The notes under the pieces were generated by a model that was not told the DNA's origin, ran no database searches, and saw nothing but the letters and a program-made list of their open reading frames with translations. 64,000 bases of DNA from positions 124,001 through 188,000 of the forward strand of contig NZ_QUBS01000027.1 in the NCBI RefSeq assembly GCF_003390925.1. The letters run 5' to 3'. Shown piece by piece: positions 37,636 through 45,667 of the stretch (position 1 is its first letter; the number at the start of each line of letters is the position of its first letter). The position numbers were made by a program, and so were the translations under genes. This DNA is from Trinickia diaoshuihuensis (GTDB lineage Bacteria; Pseudomonadota; Gammaproteobacteria; Burkholderiales; Burkholderiaceae).

Positions 37636-38859
37636 ATGGCAGACACGAGCGAGGCCGATTACGCGCAACGCACTGCACCTCGCATCATCGAAAGCGATGC
37701 CCAAGCGATCGTCGCCGCGCGCGAGTTCGCCGGGCGGATCGCGCAAGGCGCGGCCGAGCGCGACCGCGAGCGCCGCTTGCCCTTTGATGAGGTCGAGTGG
37801 TTCTCGCAGTCGGGGCTGTGGGCGATCACGGTGCCCAAAGCCTACGGCGGCGCCGGCGTTTCGTACGTCACGCTGACCGAGGTATTCAAAATCGTGGCGG
37901 CCGCCGATCCTTCGATCGGACAGCTTCCGCAAAATCACTTCGGTCTCGTGGATGTGATCACGCTGACGGCAACGGACGCGCAAAAGCGCTATTTCTTCGG
38001 CGAGATCCTGCGCGGCAAGCGTTTCGGCAACGGCTTTTCGGAGAAGGGCACGAAGCATGTCCTCGATCTGAAAACGCGTGTGCGGCGTGACGGCGACGAG
38101 TACGTCGTCGACGGGACGAAGTTCTATTCGACGGGCGCGCTCTTCGCGCATTTCGTCCCCGTGCTCGGCCTCAACGAGGACCGCAAGGGCTGGCTTGCCT
38201 ATATCCCGAAGGGCACGCCGGGGCTGACCGTCGTCGACGACTGGTCCGGCTTCGGGCAACGCACGACGGCAAGCGGCACCGTGGTGCTCGAAAACGTGCG
38301 CGTGCCCGCATCGCACGTGGTGCCGGCTCATCGCGTGTCCGACGTGCCCACGCTCAATGGCCCGCTCTCGCAGATCCTGCAAGCGGCGATCGACGCGGGC
38401 ATCGCAAAGGCCGCGCTCGACGATACGGTGGCCTTCGTTCGCGCGCGAACGCGGCCATGGGTCGACAGCGCCGCGACGCAGGCGAGCGAGGATCCGTTGA
38501 CCGTGCGCGAGATCGGCGATTTGCATATCCGGCTTCATGCGGCGGAAGCGCTATTGGAGCGGGCCGCGCGCGTTCTCGACGAGATCGCGGCGCAAGATTC
38601 GACGACCGAAGACGACGTAGCGCGTGCTTCGGTGGCCGTCGGCGAGGCGAAGGTGCTGACGACCGAGATCGCGTTGCGCGCGGGGGAGAAGCTGTTCGAG
38701 TTGGCGGGCACCCAATCGACCCTGGCCGAGCACAACTTGGACCGTCACTGGCGCAACGCACGCACGCACACGCTTCATGATCCCGTGCGGTGGAAGTACC
38801 ACCTCGTCGGCAACTTTTATTTGAACGGCGTGCGGCCCGCGCGCCATGCATGGAACTGA
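37636..38859 (+). CDS. SfnB-type acyl-CoA-dehydrogenase-fold oxidoreductase, copy 3
   Basis: AGGAG (37625-37629) six bases upstream fixes ATG 37636. The 407-residue protein has GLWAITVPKAYGGAGVSYVT, SIGQLPQNHFGLVDVI, KFYSTGALFAHFVPVLGLNE, DDWSGFGQRTTASGTV and the same C-terminal NLDRHWRNARTHTLHDPVRW as copy 1. It sits between the permease and binding-protein genes of the ribose-type importer, and the binding-protein gene follows three bases after its stop. This placement suggests that the importer's cargo is its substrate. It probably starts a second transcription unit. Confidence 0.87.
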   Translation: MADTSEADYAQRTAPRIIESDAQAIVAAREFAGRIAQGAAERDRERRLPFDEVEWFSQSGLWAITVPKAYGGAGVSYVTLTEVFKIVAAADPSIGQLPQNHFGLVDVITLTATDAQKRYFFGEILRGKRFGNGFSEKGTKHVLDLKTRVRRDGDEYVVDGTKFYSTGALFAHFVPVLGLNEDRKGWLAYIPKGTPGLTVVDDWSGFGQRTTASGTVVLENVRVPASHVVPAHRVSDVPTLNGPLSQILQAAIDAGIAKAALDDTVAFVRARTRPWVDSAATQASEDPLTVREIGDLHIRLHAAEALLERAARVLDEIAAQDSTTEDDVARASVAVGEAKVLTTEIALRAGEKLFELAGTQSTLAEHNLDRHWRNARTHTLHDPVRWKYHLVGNFYLNGVRPARHAWN

Positions 38860-38862
38860 ACG

Positions 38863-39957
38863 ATGACCGGACCCGAGAAACGATCGACCGCCCGGTTTAG
38901 GCGCGGCATGGGCGCCCGAGCACGACGGCTCGCCGCATGGGTGTTCGGCGCGGCGAGCCTGCTCGGTTGCGTCGCGGCGGACGCGGCGGCGCTCGCCGGC
39001 GCACCCGCGCCGTTCGACAAGGGCGGCGTGAAAATCGCGCTCGTCAACTACCTCTCGACCGGCGACTTTTTTCAAGCGTATGAGGCGGGCGCGCAGCGGC
39101 AGGCGCGCGCGCTCGGCGTCGATCTGCGGATCTACGAGGGCCGTCAAGACGCGAGCGAGCAGCGCGAGCAGATACTGCAGGCCATCAATCTCGGCGTGGC
39201 TGCGATCATCGTCAACCATGGCTTGCCGGAATCGCTGAAGGACGTCGTGCAGCGCGCGCTCGACAAGGGCGTGCGCGTCGTCGCATTCGACGTCGACTTG
39301 AATCACCCGAAGGTGCCGCAGATCGAACAGAGCGACGCCGATCTCGCGACGCTCTTGCTCGATCAGGCGGTAAAGGATAACGGCGAGGCGTTCTCGGCGG
39401 GCTATGTCTACGTCGCGGGCTTTGCCCCGCTGGACCGGCGCGACGCGGTATGGCGCGAGTTCAAGCGCACCCATCCAAGTGTGCGGGAGGTGGCGCGCTG
39501 GGGGACCGTCGACAATCCGATCGCGCAGTCGGTCGCGAATCAGGCCGCGGCCGCCTACCGCGCGCATCCCGACGTGCGCGTGGTGTTCGCGCCGTATGAC
39601 GAGTTCGCGCGCGGCGCCAATCTGGCGGCGGGCGAGGCCGGGCGCTCGGCGAAGCTGCGCATTTACAGCGCCGACATTTCGACGGACGACATTCAGACGA
39701 TGCGCTCCCCGGGCAGCGCTTGGGTGGCGACCGCCGCGACCAACCCGGCCGTGGTGGGCGCCGTATCGGTGCGTGCGGCGGCATTGCTCGTGGCGGGACA
39801 GGATCCGGGTCATCGAATCGTCGTCAAACCCACGCTCATCACGCGCGACGATCTGCTCAAGGCGGACATCAAAACCATCGGCGATCTCGCCGCCAAAGTG
39901 CCGGCGTTTCGCGCGAGCAACGCTGCCACGGCGGCGTGGATCCCTGCGGCCGATTGA
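38863..39957 (+). CDS. Ribose-type ABC importer, periplasmic binding protein
   Basis: The 364-residue product has a twin-basic N-terminus and a hydrophobic segment with LLGC (~residue 36), which may be a lipobox, followed by VAADAAALAGA as an alternative signal-peptidase-I site. The mature Peripla_BP_4 domain has VNYLSTGDFFQAYEAGAQRQ, QILQAINLGVAAIIVNHGLP and VRVVAFDVDLNHPKVPQIEQ. The ligand pocket composition cannot be judged by eye. The MNHG/NHG element replaces the more usual NP(V)D of sugar-binding members, hinting at a non-classical ligand. It is the third component of the split importer. Confidence 0.87.
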   Translation: MTGPEKRSTARFRRGMGARARRLAAWVFGAASLLGCVAADAAALAGAPAPFDKGGVKIALVNYLSTGDFFQAYEAGAQRQARALGVDLRIYEGRQDASEQREQILQAINLGVAAIIVNHGLPESLKDVVQRALDKGVRVVAFDVDLNHPKVPQIEQSDADLATLLLDQAVKDNGEAFSAGYVYVAGFAPLDRRDAVWREFKRTHPSVREVARWGTVDNPIAQSVANQAAAAYRAHPDVRVVFAPYDEFARGANLAAGEAGRSAKLRIYSADISTDDIQTMRSPGSAWVATAATNPAVVGAVSVRAAALLVAGQDPGHRIVVKPTLITRDDLLKADIKTIGDLAAKVPAFRASNAATAAWIPAAD

Positions 39958-40030
39958 TCGATTCGACCGGTCAGCGCGGCCCTTGCCGGGGGCGGCCTAG
40001 AGCACTACCGACATCCAACCTTCCAACGCC

Positions 40031-41440
40031 ATGGCAAAGACGATACGCTTGAACGCGTTCGAGATGAATTGTGTAGGCCATCAGTCGCCGGGGTTGTGGA
40101 CGCACCCCCGAGACCGATCGTGGCAGTACAAGGACCTCGAATATTGGACCGACCTTGCGAAGCTGCTCGAGCGCGGAATCTTCGACGGCATTTTTATCGC
40201 CGACGTAATCGGCTATTACGATGTTTACAAAGGCAGTCACTACCACGCGCTGCAACAAGCGGCGCAGCTTCCCGTCAACGATCCGCTGCAACTGGCCGCG
40301 CCGATCGCGATGGTGACGGAGCACCTCGGCATCGGCATTACGGCGTCGACGAGCTTCGAGCATCCCTATACGTTCGCGCGCCGCCTATCGACGGCCGACC
40401 ATCATACGAAGGGGCGCATCGGCTGGAATATCGTGACGTCGTATTTGGAGAGCGGAGCGAGGAATATCGGGCAGGGCGGCCTGCGCGACCACGGCGACCG
40501 CTACGAAGTGGCGGCCGAATACGTCGAGGTCCTGTATAAGCTGTTCGAGGGCAGTTGGGAGGCCGATGCCGTGGTGCGCGACCGCGAGGCGGGCATCTTC
40601 ACGCATCCGGAGAAGGTCCACGACATCGGTCATCGCGGAAAGTACTTCGACGTGCCCGGTTGCCACCTGTGCGAGCCTTCTCCGCAACGCACGCCGGTGT
40701 TGTACCAAGCAGGCGCGTCCGGACCGGGCAAGGCATTCGCGGCGCAGCACGCCGAGTGCGTATTCGTCGCGGCGCCGACGCAGCCGACGTTGCGAGACTA
40801 TGTCGCCGAGGTTCGCCGGCAAGCCGCGCTCGCGGGTCGGGATCCCGCCCGCTTGCTGATCTACAACCTCGTCACGGTGATCGTGGACGAAACCGACGCG
40901 AAGGCCGAAGCGAAGTTTGCGGCATATCGGCGTCTTGCGTCGTACGACGGGTCGCTCGTCTTCATGTCCGGCTGGACGGGTGTCGATTTCGGTCAGTATG
41001 CGCCCACCGATTCGGTGCGGCGGGTCCAGACGAATGCGATCGTCTCCGCGCTCGATCACCTCACCGACGGCTCGCGCTCGTGGACGATCGAGGAGCTTGC
41101 CGCTTGGGGCGGCATCGGCGGAATGGGGCCCGTGTTCGTCGGTTCACCGTCGACCGTCGCGGATATCTTGGAGCAATGGGTCGAAGCAACGGGCGTCGAC
41201 GGCTTCAATCTCGCGTACGTCGTCGCGCATGAAACGTTCGAGGACGTCGTGCACTACCTCGTCCCGGAGCTGCAAAAGCGCGGCGTCTATCCGAACGCGT
41301 ACAAGCCGGGCACGTTGCGGGAGAAGCTGTTCGGCCAAGGGCCGCTGCTGCCCGCCGAACATCCGGGCGCGAGCTACCGCGATATCGAGGCGGTGAAGGG
41401 ACGCCAACGCGCATCGCACGTTCATCTGGAGCATGTATGA
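40031..41440 (+). CDS. NtaA/SnaA/DmoA-type FMN-dependent monooxygenase, copy 2
   Basis: The 469-residue luciferase-like enzyme has TIRLNAFEMNCVGHQSPGLW, HPRDRSWQYKDLEYWTDLAK, RGIFDGIFIADVIGYYDVYK, HHTKGRIGWNIVTSYLESGA, LYKLFEGSWEADAVV and PQRTPVLYQAGASGPGKAFA. It is clearly related to copy 1 but diverged throughout, so an old duplication. It should use FMNH2 from the nearby reductase. Its stop codon overlaps the next gene by four bases (ATGA). Confidence 0.88.
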   Translation: MAKTIRLNAFEMNCVGHQSPGLWTHPRDRSWQYKDLEYWTDLAKLLERGIFDGIFIADVIGYYDVYKGSHYHALQQAAQLPVNDPLQLAAPIAMVTEHLGIGITASTSFEHPYTFARRLSTADHHTKGRIGWNIVTSYLESGARNIGQGGLRDHGDRYEVAAEYVEVLYKLFEGSWEADAVVRDREAGIFTHPEKVHDIGHRGKYFDVPGCHLCEPSPQRTPVLYQAGASGPGKAFAAQHAECVFVAAPTQPTLRDYVAEVRRQAALAGRDPARLLIYNLVTVIVDETDAKAEAKFAAYRRLASYDGSLVFMSGWTGVDFGQYAPTDSVRRVQTNAIVSALDHLTDGSRSWTIEELAAWGGIGGMGPVFVGSPSTVADILEQWVEATGVDGFNLAYVVAHETFEDVVHYLVPELQKRGVYPNAYKPGTLREKLFGQGPLLPAEHPGASYRDIEAVKGRQRASHVHLEHV

Positions 41441-42708
41441 CCGCATTCGATCTGTTCGAAGCGCGCGCGGCCGCTGCGCCGATTTCGGCCGGCGCCGGTG
41501 GCGAGCGCCTAGCCGAACGGTTCCGCCCGATCTTCGCGCGTATCGCCGAAGGCGCGCTCGAGCGCGAGCGCAACCGCGTCTTGCCGCACGAGCCGATCGC
41601 CTGGCTCAAGGCCGCGGGTTTCGGAGCCGTGCGGGTACCGGTCGAATACGGCGGGGCCGGCGCTTCGCTGCCTGAACTCATCTCGTTGCTCATCGAGCTC
41701 GGTGAAGCGGATTCGAATCTGCCGCAGGCGCTGCGCGGACATTTCGCCTTTGTCGAGGATCGGCTCAATGCCGCGCCGGGCCCCGGTCGCGAGACGTGGT
41801 TCCGCCGGTTCGTCGCGGGCGAAATCGTCGGCAACGCCTGGACGGAAGTCGGCAGCGTCGCGCTGGGCGATCTAACTACACGCGTGTCGCGCGATGGCGA
41901 GCGCTGGGTCGTGAACGGCGAGAAGTACTACTCGACGGGCAGCATTTTCGCGGACTGGATCGACGTTCTCGCACGCCGCGCCGACGACGGGCGGGACGTG
42001 GTCGCATTGGTCCGCACGCGCCAGAGCGGCGTCACGATCGGCGACGATTGGGATGGCTTCGGTCAACGCACGACCGGTAGCGGAACGGCGACGTTTTCGG
42101 ATGCCGAAGTGCAGGAGCACGACATCATCGATTTCTCGAGCCGTTTCAAGTATCAGACGGCGTTCTATCAATTGGTGCTGCTCGCGGTGCTGGCCGGCGT
42201 GGGGCGCGCCGCGCTGCGCGACGTCTCGCGCGAGGTACGCGAGCGCCGGCGCGTCTATAGCCATGGCAACGGGCCGTCGGCCGCCGGCGACGCCCAGGTC
42301 CAGCAAGTGGTCGGCAAAATCGGCGCATCCGTCTTTGCGGCCCAGGCCACGGCAGTGGAAGCGGCGCGAGCCGCGCAGCGGGCCTATGAAGCGCGTTTCG
42401 GAGACAACGAACACGCCGAGCAAGAAGCGAATATCGCGGCCGAACTCGACTCGGCTCGCGGACAAATCGCGGTCGCCGACCTCGTGTTGCGCGCATGCGC
42501 GGAGCTATTCAACGCGCTCGGCGCTTCGGGTACGAGCGAAAGCAAAGGGCTCGATCGCCATTGGCGTAATGCGCGGACCGCGGCATCGCACAATCCGCTC
42601 ATCTACAAGGAGCGCATCGTGGGCGACTGGGAGATCAATGGCACGGAGCCGCCGTATCTGTGGCAGATCGGCAACGGACCTGCCGTACAAGGCCGCACGC
42701 AAGGCTAG
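41437..42708 (+). CDS. DszC/SfnB-like acyl-CoA-dehydrogenase-fold oxidoreductase, copy 4
   Basis: The 423-residue protein overlaps the preceding monooxygenase gene by four bases. It shares the fold and motifs GFGAVRVPVEYGGAGASLPE, NLPQALRGHFAFVED, KYYSTGSIFADWIDVLARRA, DDWDGFGQRTTGSGTA and GLDRHWRNARTAASHNPLIY. It is the most divergent of the four; the QNH motif of the others is replaced by RGH. This is closer to DszC-type FMNH2-dependent sulfur oxygenases. Translational coupling suggests it forms a two-step pair with monooxygenase copy 2, as DszC and DszA do. Confidence 0.86.
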   Translation: MTAFDLFEARAAAAPISAGAGGERLAERFRPIFARIAEGALERERNRVLPHEPIAWLKAAGFGAVRVPVEYGGAGASLPELISLLIELGEADSNLPQALRGHFAFVEDRLNAAPGPGRETWFRRFVAGEIVGNAWTEVGSVALGDLTTRVSRDGERWVVNGEKYYSTGSIFADWIDVLARRADDGRDVVALVRTRQSGVTIGDDWDGFGQRTTGSGTATFSDAEVQEHDIIDFSSRFKYQTAFYQLVLLAVLAGVGRAALRDVSREVRERRRVYSHGNGPSAAGDAQVQQVVGKIGASVFAAQATAVEAARAAQRAYEARFGDNEHAEQEANIAAELDSARGQIAVADLVLRACAELFNALGASGTSESKGLDRHWRNARTAASHNPLIYKERIVGDWEINGTEPPYLWQIGNGPAVQGRTQG

Positions 42709-42795
42709 CGGTCCAGGCTGACGGTCGGGACTTCTCGATCGATGAAGAAGGGGGCGGCGTGTGGAACGGCCCCCTATCGGCGCTGCGGCTCGAGC

Positions 42796-43389
42796 TCAGG
42801 CCGCGACTCTCGCATCCGCTACGTCGTGCAGAACATTGGCCGCGGAGTACGGGGCAGTGAACAAACGTTCGGCGAACGAGGCAACGCCTTGCGCGGCGGC
42901 GGCAAGCCGGCCGCGCAGCGGTTCCTCGAATACCGCGCCGCCTTCGGGACGGCGGGTCACTTCACGATCGAGTGCGAATACCGAGGGCAAGACTGCTTCG
43001 GTCCCCAGTGCCTGGAGCACGGGGCGCAGCGCGTAATCGAGCGCGAGCAAATGCGCGAGGCTGCCGCCCGTGGCCAAGGGCAGGGCGATCTTGCCGTCGA
43101 AGCCGTCCTGCGGCAACAAGTCGAGAAACGCTTTGAGCAGTCCGGTATAGGCCGCTTTGTAAATCGGCGTTCCGACGATGATCACGCGCGCGCCGGCCAC
43201 CTTGGCGAGTGCGTTTTCGATCGACGGTTCTGTGGTATCCGCACGAAGCAGCGCCTCGCTCGAAAGCGTCGGCAACACGAGCAGATCCGTCGTCTGGCCG
43301 CGCTGCGAAAGCAGCGACAGCACATGAGAGAGCACCAGTTGCGTTCGAGAATCGGGGGACGGACTGCCCGAGATGGCGAGAATGGTCAT
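42796..43389 (-). CDS. NADPH-dependent FMN reductase (SsuE/MsuE-like)
   Basis: The 197-residue flavodoxin-fold protein begins TILAISGSPSPDSRTQLVLS (FMN-phosphate loop) and continues GARVIIVGTPIYKAAYTGLL, KAFLDLLPQDGFDGKIALPL and ATGGSLAHLLALDYALRPVL, all SsuE family blocks. It supplies FMNH2 to two-component monooxygenases, which fits the two LLM enzymes and four SfnB/DszC-like enzymes upstream. It is convergent with the last oxidoreductase gene and divergent from an XRE regulator. Confidence 0.92.
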   Translation of the reverse strand: MTILAISGSPSPDSRTQLVLSHVLSLLSQRGQTTDLLVLPTLSSEALLRADTTEPSIENALAKVAGARVIIVGTPIYKAAYTGLLKAFLDLLPQDGFDGKIALPLATGGSLAHLLALDYALRPVLQALGTEAVLPSVFALDREVTRRPEGGAVFEEPLRGRLAAAAQGVASFAERLFTAPYSAANVLHDVADARVAA

Positions 43390-43514
43390 AAGTCTTTACG
43401 CAGGATGGTTCGGGTTTTTGTTCGATACAGATCAGTTTATGGGGTATCCGGGCCGTTCAGAAACCAAGGCTTTCTGCTTTGAATTCCACTGCGCGCGATG
43501 AAGCTGCCTAGGCG

Positions 43515-43531
43515 ATTACCTGACAGGTAAT
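43515..43531. promoter_or_regulatory. Perfect inverted repeat, probable XRE operator
   Basis: ATTACCTG (43515-43522), one central base, CAGGTAAT (43524-43531). The arms are perfectly complementary. The site lies in the spacer between the divergent FMN reductase and XRE genes, 35 bases before the chosen XRE start. An auto-operator also acting on the reductase is likely but unproven. Confidence 0.6.
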
Positions 43532-43565
43532 GGAAAGCTTTTTCCGTTTCGTTATGATCGCGCTC

Positions 43566-44420
43566 ATGGACCAAACCTACATGCCCGCTCGCCCCGTCGC
43601 CCAGCGTCCCGGCCGCCCGGTCGGGGACTTGCTGCGCGAATGGCGCCAACGCCGCCGTATGAGTCAACTGGTGCTCGCGACAGAGGCCCGCATTTCCACG
43701 CGCCATCTGAGCTTCGTGGAGTCGGGGCGCGCCCAGCCGAGCCGCGAGATGCTCATGCACTTGGCCGAGCAACTCGACGTGCCGCTGCGCGCGCGCAACG
43801 CCTTGTTCGTCGCTGCCGGCTACGCGCCGCTTTATGCCGAGCGCGCTTTGAACGATCCGCACCTCGATGCGGCGCGCGAGGCGGTCCAACTTGTCCTGCA
43901 AGGGCACGAGCCTTACCCCGCGCTTGCCGTCGATCGGCATTGGACGATGGTCGCCGCCAACGGCGCACTTGCGCCGCTCGTCGCTCGCGCCCATCCGCGT
44001 TTGCTCGAGGCTCCGGTCAACGTGCTGCGTCTGTCGCTGCATCCGGAGGGGCTGGCGCCCCATATCGTCGATTGGGCCGGTTGGCGCGCGCACGTATTGC
44101 AGCGCGTGGACCGGCAGGCGCAAGCGAGCGGGGATGCGACGCTGGCCGCGCTCGTCGAGGAACTTGCAGCCTATTCGGCGCCGGCCGGAGCGAACGTGGA
44201 ACCTAGCCGTGAGCCGGCGCCCTTGTCGGACGTCGTGGTGCCGTTGCAACTGCGCACCGATATCGGCCTGTTGTCGTTTTTCAGCACGACGACCGTGTTC
44301 GGTTCGCCCGTCGATGTGACGTTGTCCGAACTGGCGATCGAGGCGTTTTTTCCTGCCGATGCGGCCACGGGAGAGGCGTTGCGCGCTTATCGCGCAACGC
44401 GAGAGAAAGGGGCGGCGTGA
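43566..44420 (+). CDS. XRE-family regulator with MmyB-like ligand domain
   Basis: ATG 43566 is preferred to ATG 43530, which lies inside the operator-like repeat. The 284-residue protein has an N-terminal helix-turn-helix (DLLREWRQRRRMSQLVLATE, ISTRHLSFVESGRAQPSREM, ~18-75). A larger C-terminal MmyB-like domain follows (EPYPALAVDRHWTMVAANGA, NVLRLSLHPEGLAPHIVDWA), which in this family is a PAS-like fold thought to bind a small, possibly lipid, ligand. It may control the divergent FMN reductase. The downstream convergent CoA-transferase gene ends 12 bases beyond its stop. Confidence 0.88.
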   Translation: MDQTYMPARPVAQRPGRPVGDLLREWRQRRRMSQLVLATEARISTRHLSFVESGRAQPSREMLMHLAEQLDVPLRARNALFVAAGYAPLYAERALNDPHLDAAREAVQLVLQGHEPYPALAVDRHWTMVAANGALAPLVARAHPRLLEAPVNVLRLSLHPEGLAPHIVDWAGWRAHVLQRVDRQAQASGDATLAALVEELAAYSAPAGANVEPSREPAPLSDVVVPLQLRTDIGLLSFFSTTTVFGSPVDVTLSELAIEAFFPADAATGEALRAYRATREKGAA

Positions 44421-44432
44421 CGGCCCGGGGCC

Positions 44433-45653
44433 CTAGACGATGCGGTTCGCTTTGAGCCGGTCTATCGCTTCATCATCGAGCCCGAGCACCGAGCGCAGCA
44501 CGTCCTCGGTGTCTTCGCCGAGTACCGGTGGCGCGCGGCGCACGGGTGGGCGCTCGCCGTCCAGGCGATAGGGCGGGGCGAATACATGCTCGCTCTTTGC
44601 CACGGGATGCGGTTGTTCCGTCACGAGACCCGCTGCGGCGGCTCGCGGGGAAGTTAGGGCTTCATGCAGGCCCATCACTTCGCCGCAAGGGATACCGGCA
44701 GCCGCTAGCCGCTCGAGCAATAGCGCGCGCGGACGTTTTCCCAACTCGCTCGTGATCTGCGCAACGAGTGCCTCGCGGTGCTGTCCGCGCGAAACATTCG
44801 TGCGGAAGCGATCGTCCTCGGCCAAGTCGGGCCGCTCGATGACCTCGCGGCAAAAGCGTTCGAACTGCGCGTTCGTCCCGACGGTGACGACGATCGGCCC
44901 GTCTTGCGCGTCGAACACGCCGTACGGAATGATCGACGGATGCGCGTTGCCGTAACGCGGCGGATCTTCCCCGGCCAGCAGTGCTTCGAGCCCGTAATAC
45001 GACGTGATCGCTACCCCGCAGTCGAACAGCGCCATCTCGACGTGACGGCCGCGGCCGCTGCGCTGCCGATCGAACAACGCCGCGAGCACCGCTTGCGCCG
45101 CATACATGCCCGTGACCAGATCGACGACGGCCACGCCGAATTTCAGCGGCGGCTGCGTCGCTTCACCGTTCAGCGCCATCAAGCCCGATTCGCCTTGGAT
45201 GACGAGGTCGTAGCCCGGACGGCCACCCTCGGGGCTGCCGCTGCCGTAGCCCGAGATCGAGCAGTACACGAGCGAGGGATGCAGTTGGCTCAGCGTCTCG
45301 TAGTCGAGGCCGAATTTGCGCGTGCCGCCGAGCTTGAAGTTCTCAATGACGATATCGCTCTTGAGCGCCAACTCGCGCGCGATCGCAGCGCCTTGCTCGG
45401 TCTGCAAGTCGAGCGTCAGCGAACGCTTGTTACGGTTGACGCTGTTGTAATAGCACGTCTCCGTTCGGCCGATGCGCGAGCCCCAGTCGCGCGTATCGTC
45501 GCCACGCCGGGGATGCTCGACCTTGATGACCTCGGCGCCGAGATCGGCCAGTGCCATCGCGCATGAAGGGCCCGCGAGCACGCGCGATAAATCGAGCACG
45601 CGGATGCCGCTAAGCGGCAGGGCGCGAGCCCCGCCTCGGATCGATTCGGTCAT
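44433..45653 (-). CDS. CaiB/BaiF family (class III) CoA-transferase
   Basis: The start at 45653 (MTESIRGGARALPLSGIRVL) gives 406 residues; the frame is open further but without family sequence. Class III motifs are VLDLSRVLAGPSCAMALADL, GAEVIKVEHPRRGDDTR, NRNKRSLTLDL and VIENFKLGG. Asp178 (in VAVVDLVTG) lines up with catalytic Asp169 of formyl-CoA transferase. It transfers CoA from one acyl-CoA to another carboxylate. With the two dehydrogenases and FadB-like gene upstream it forms a minus-strand operon, where it probably activates the carboxylate that is then beta-oxidised. Confidence 0.9.
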   Translation of the reverse strand: MTESIRGGARALPLSGIRVLDLSRVLAGPSCAMALADLGAEVIKVEHPRRGDDTRDWGSRIGRTETCYYNSVNRNKRSLTLDLQTEQGAAIARELALKSDIVIENFKLGGTRKFGLDYETLSQLHPSLVYCSISGYGSGSPEGGRPGYDLVIQGESGLMALNGEATQPPLKFGVAVVDLVTGMYAAQAVLAALFDRQRSGRGRHVEMALFDCGVAITSYYGLEALLAGEDPPRYGNAHPSIIPYGVFDAQDGPIVVTVGTNAQFERFCREVIERPDLAEDDRFRTNVSRGQHREALVAQITSELGKRPRALLLERLAAAGIPCGEVMGLHEALTSPRAAAAGLVTEQPHPVAKSEHVFAPPYRLDGERPPVRRAPPVLGEDTEDVLRSVLGLDDEAIDRLKANRIV

Positions 45654-45667
45654 GGCGGGTCCGTGGG

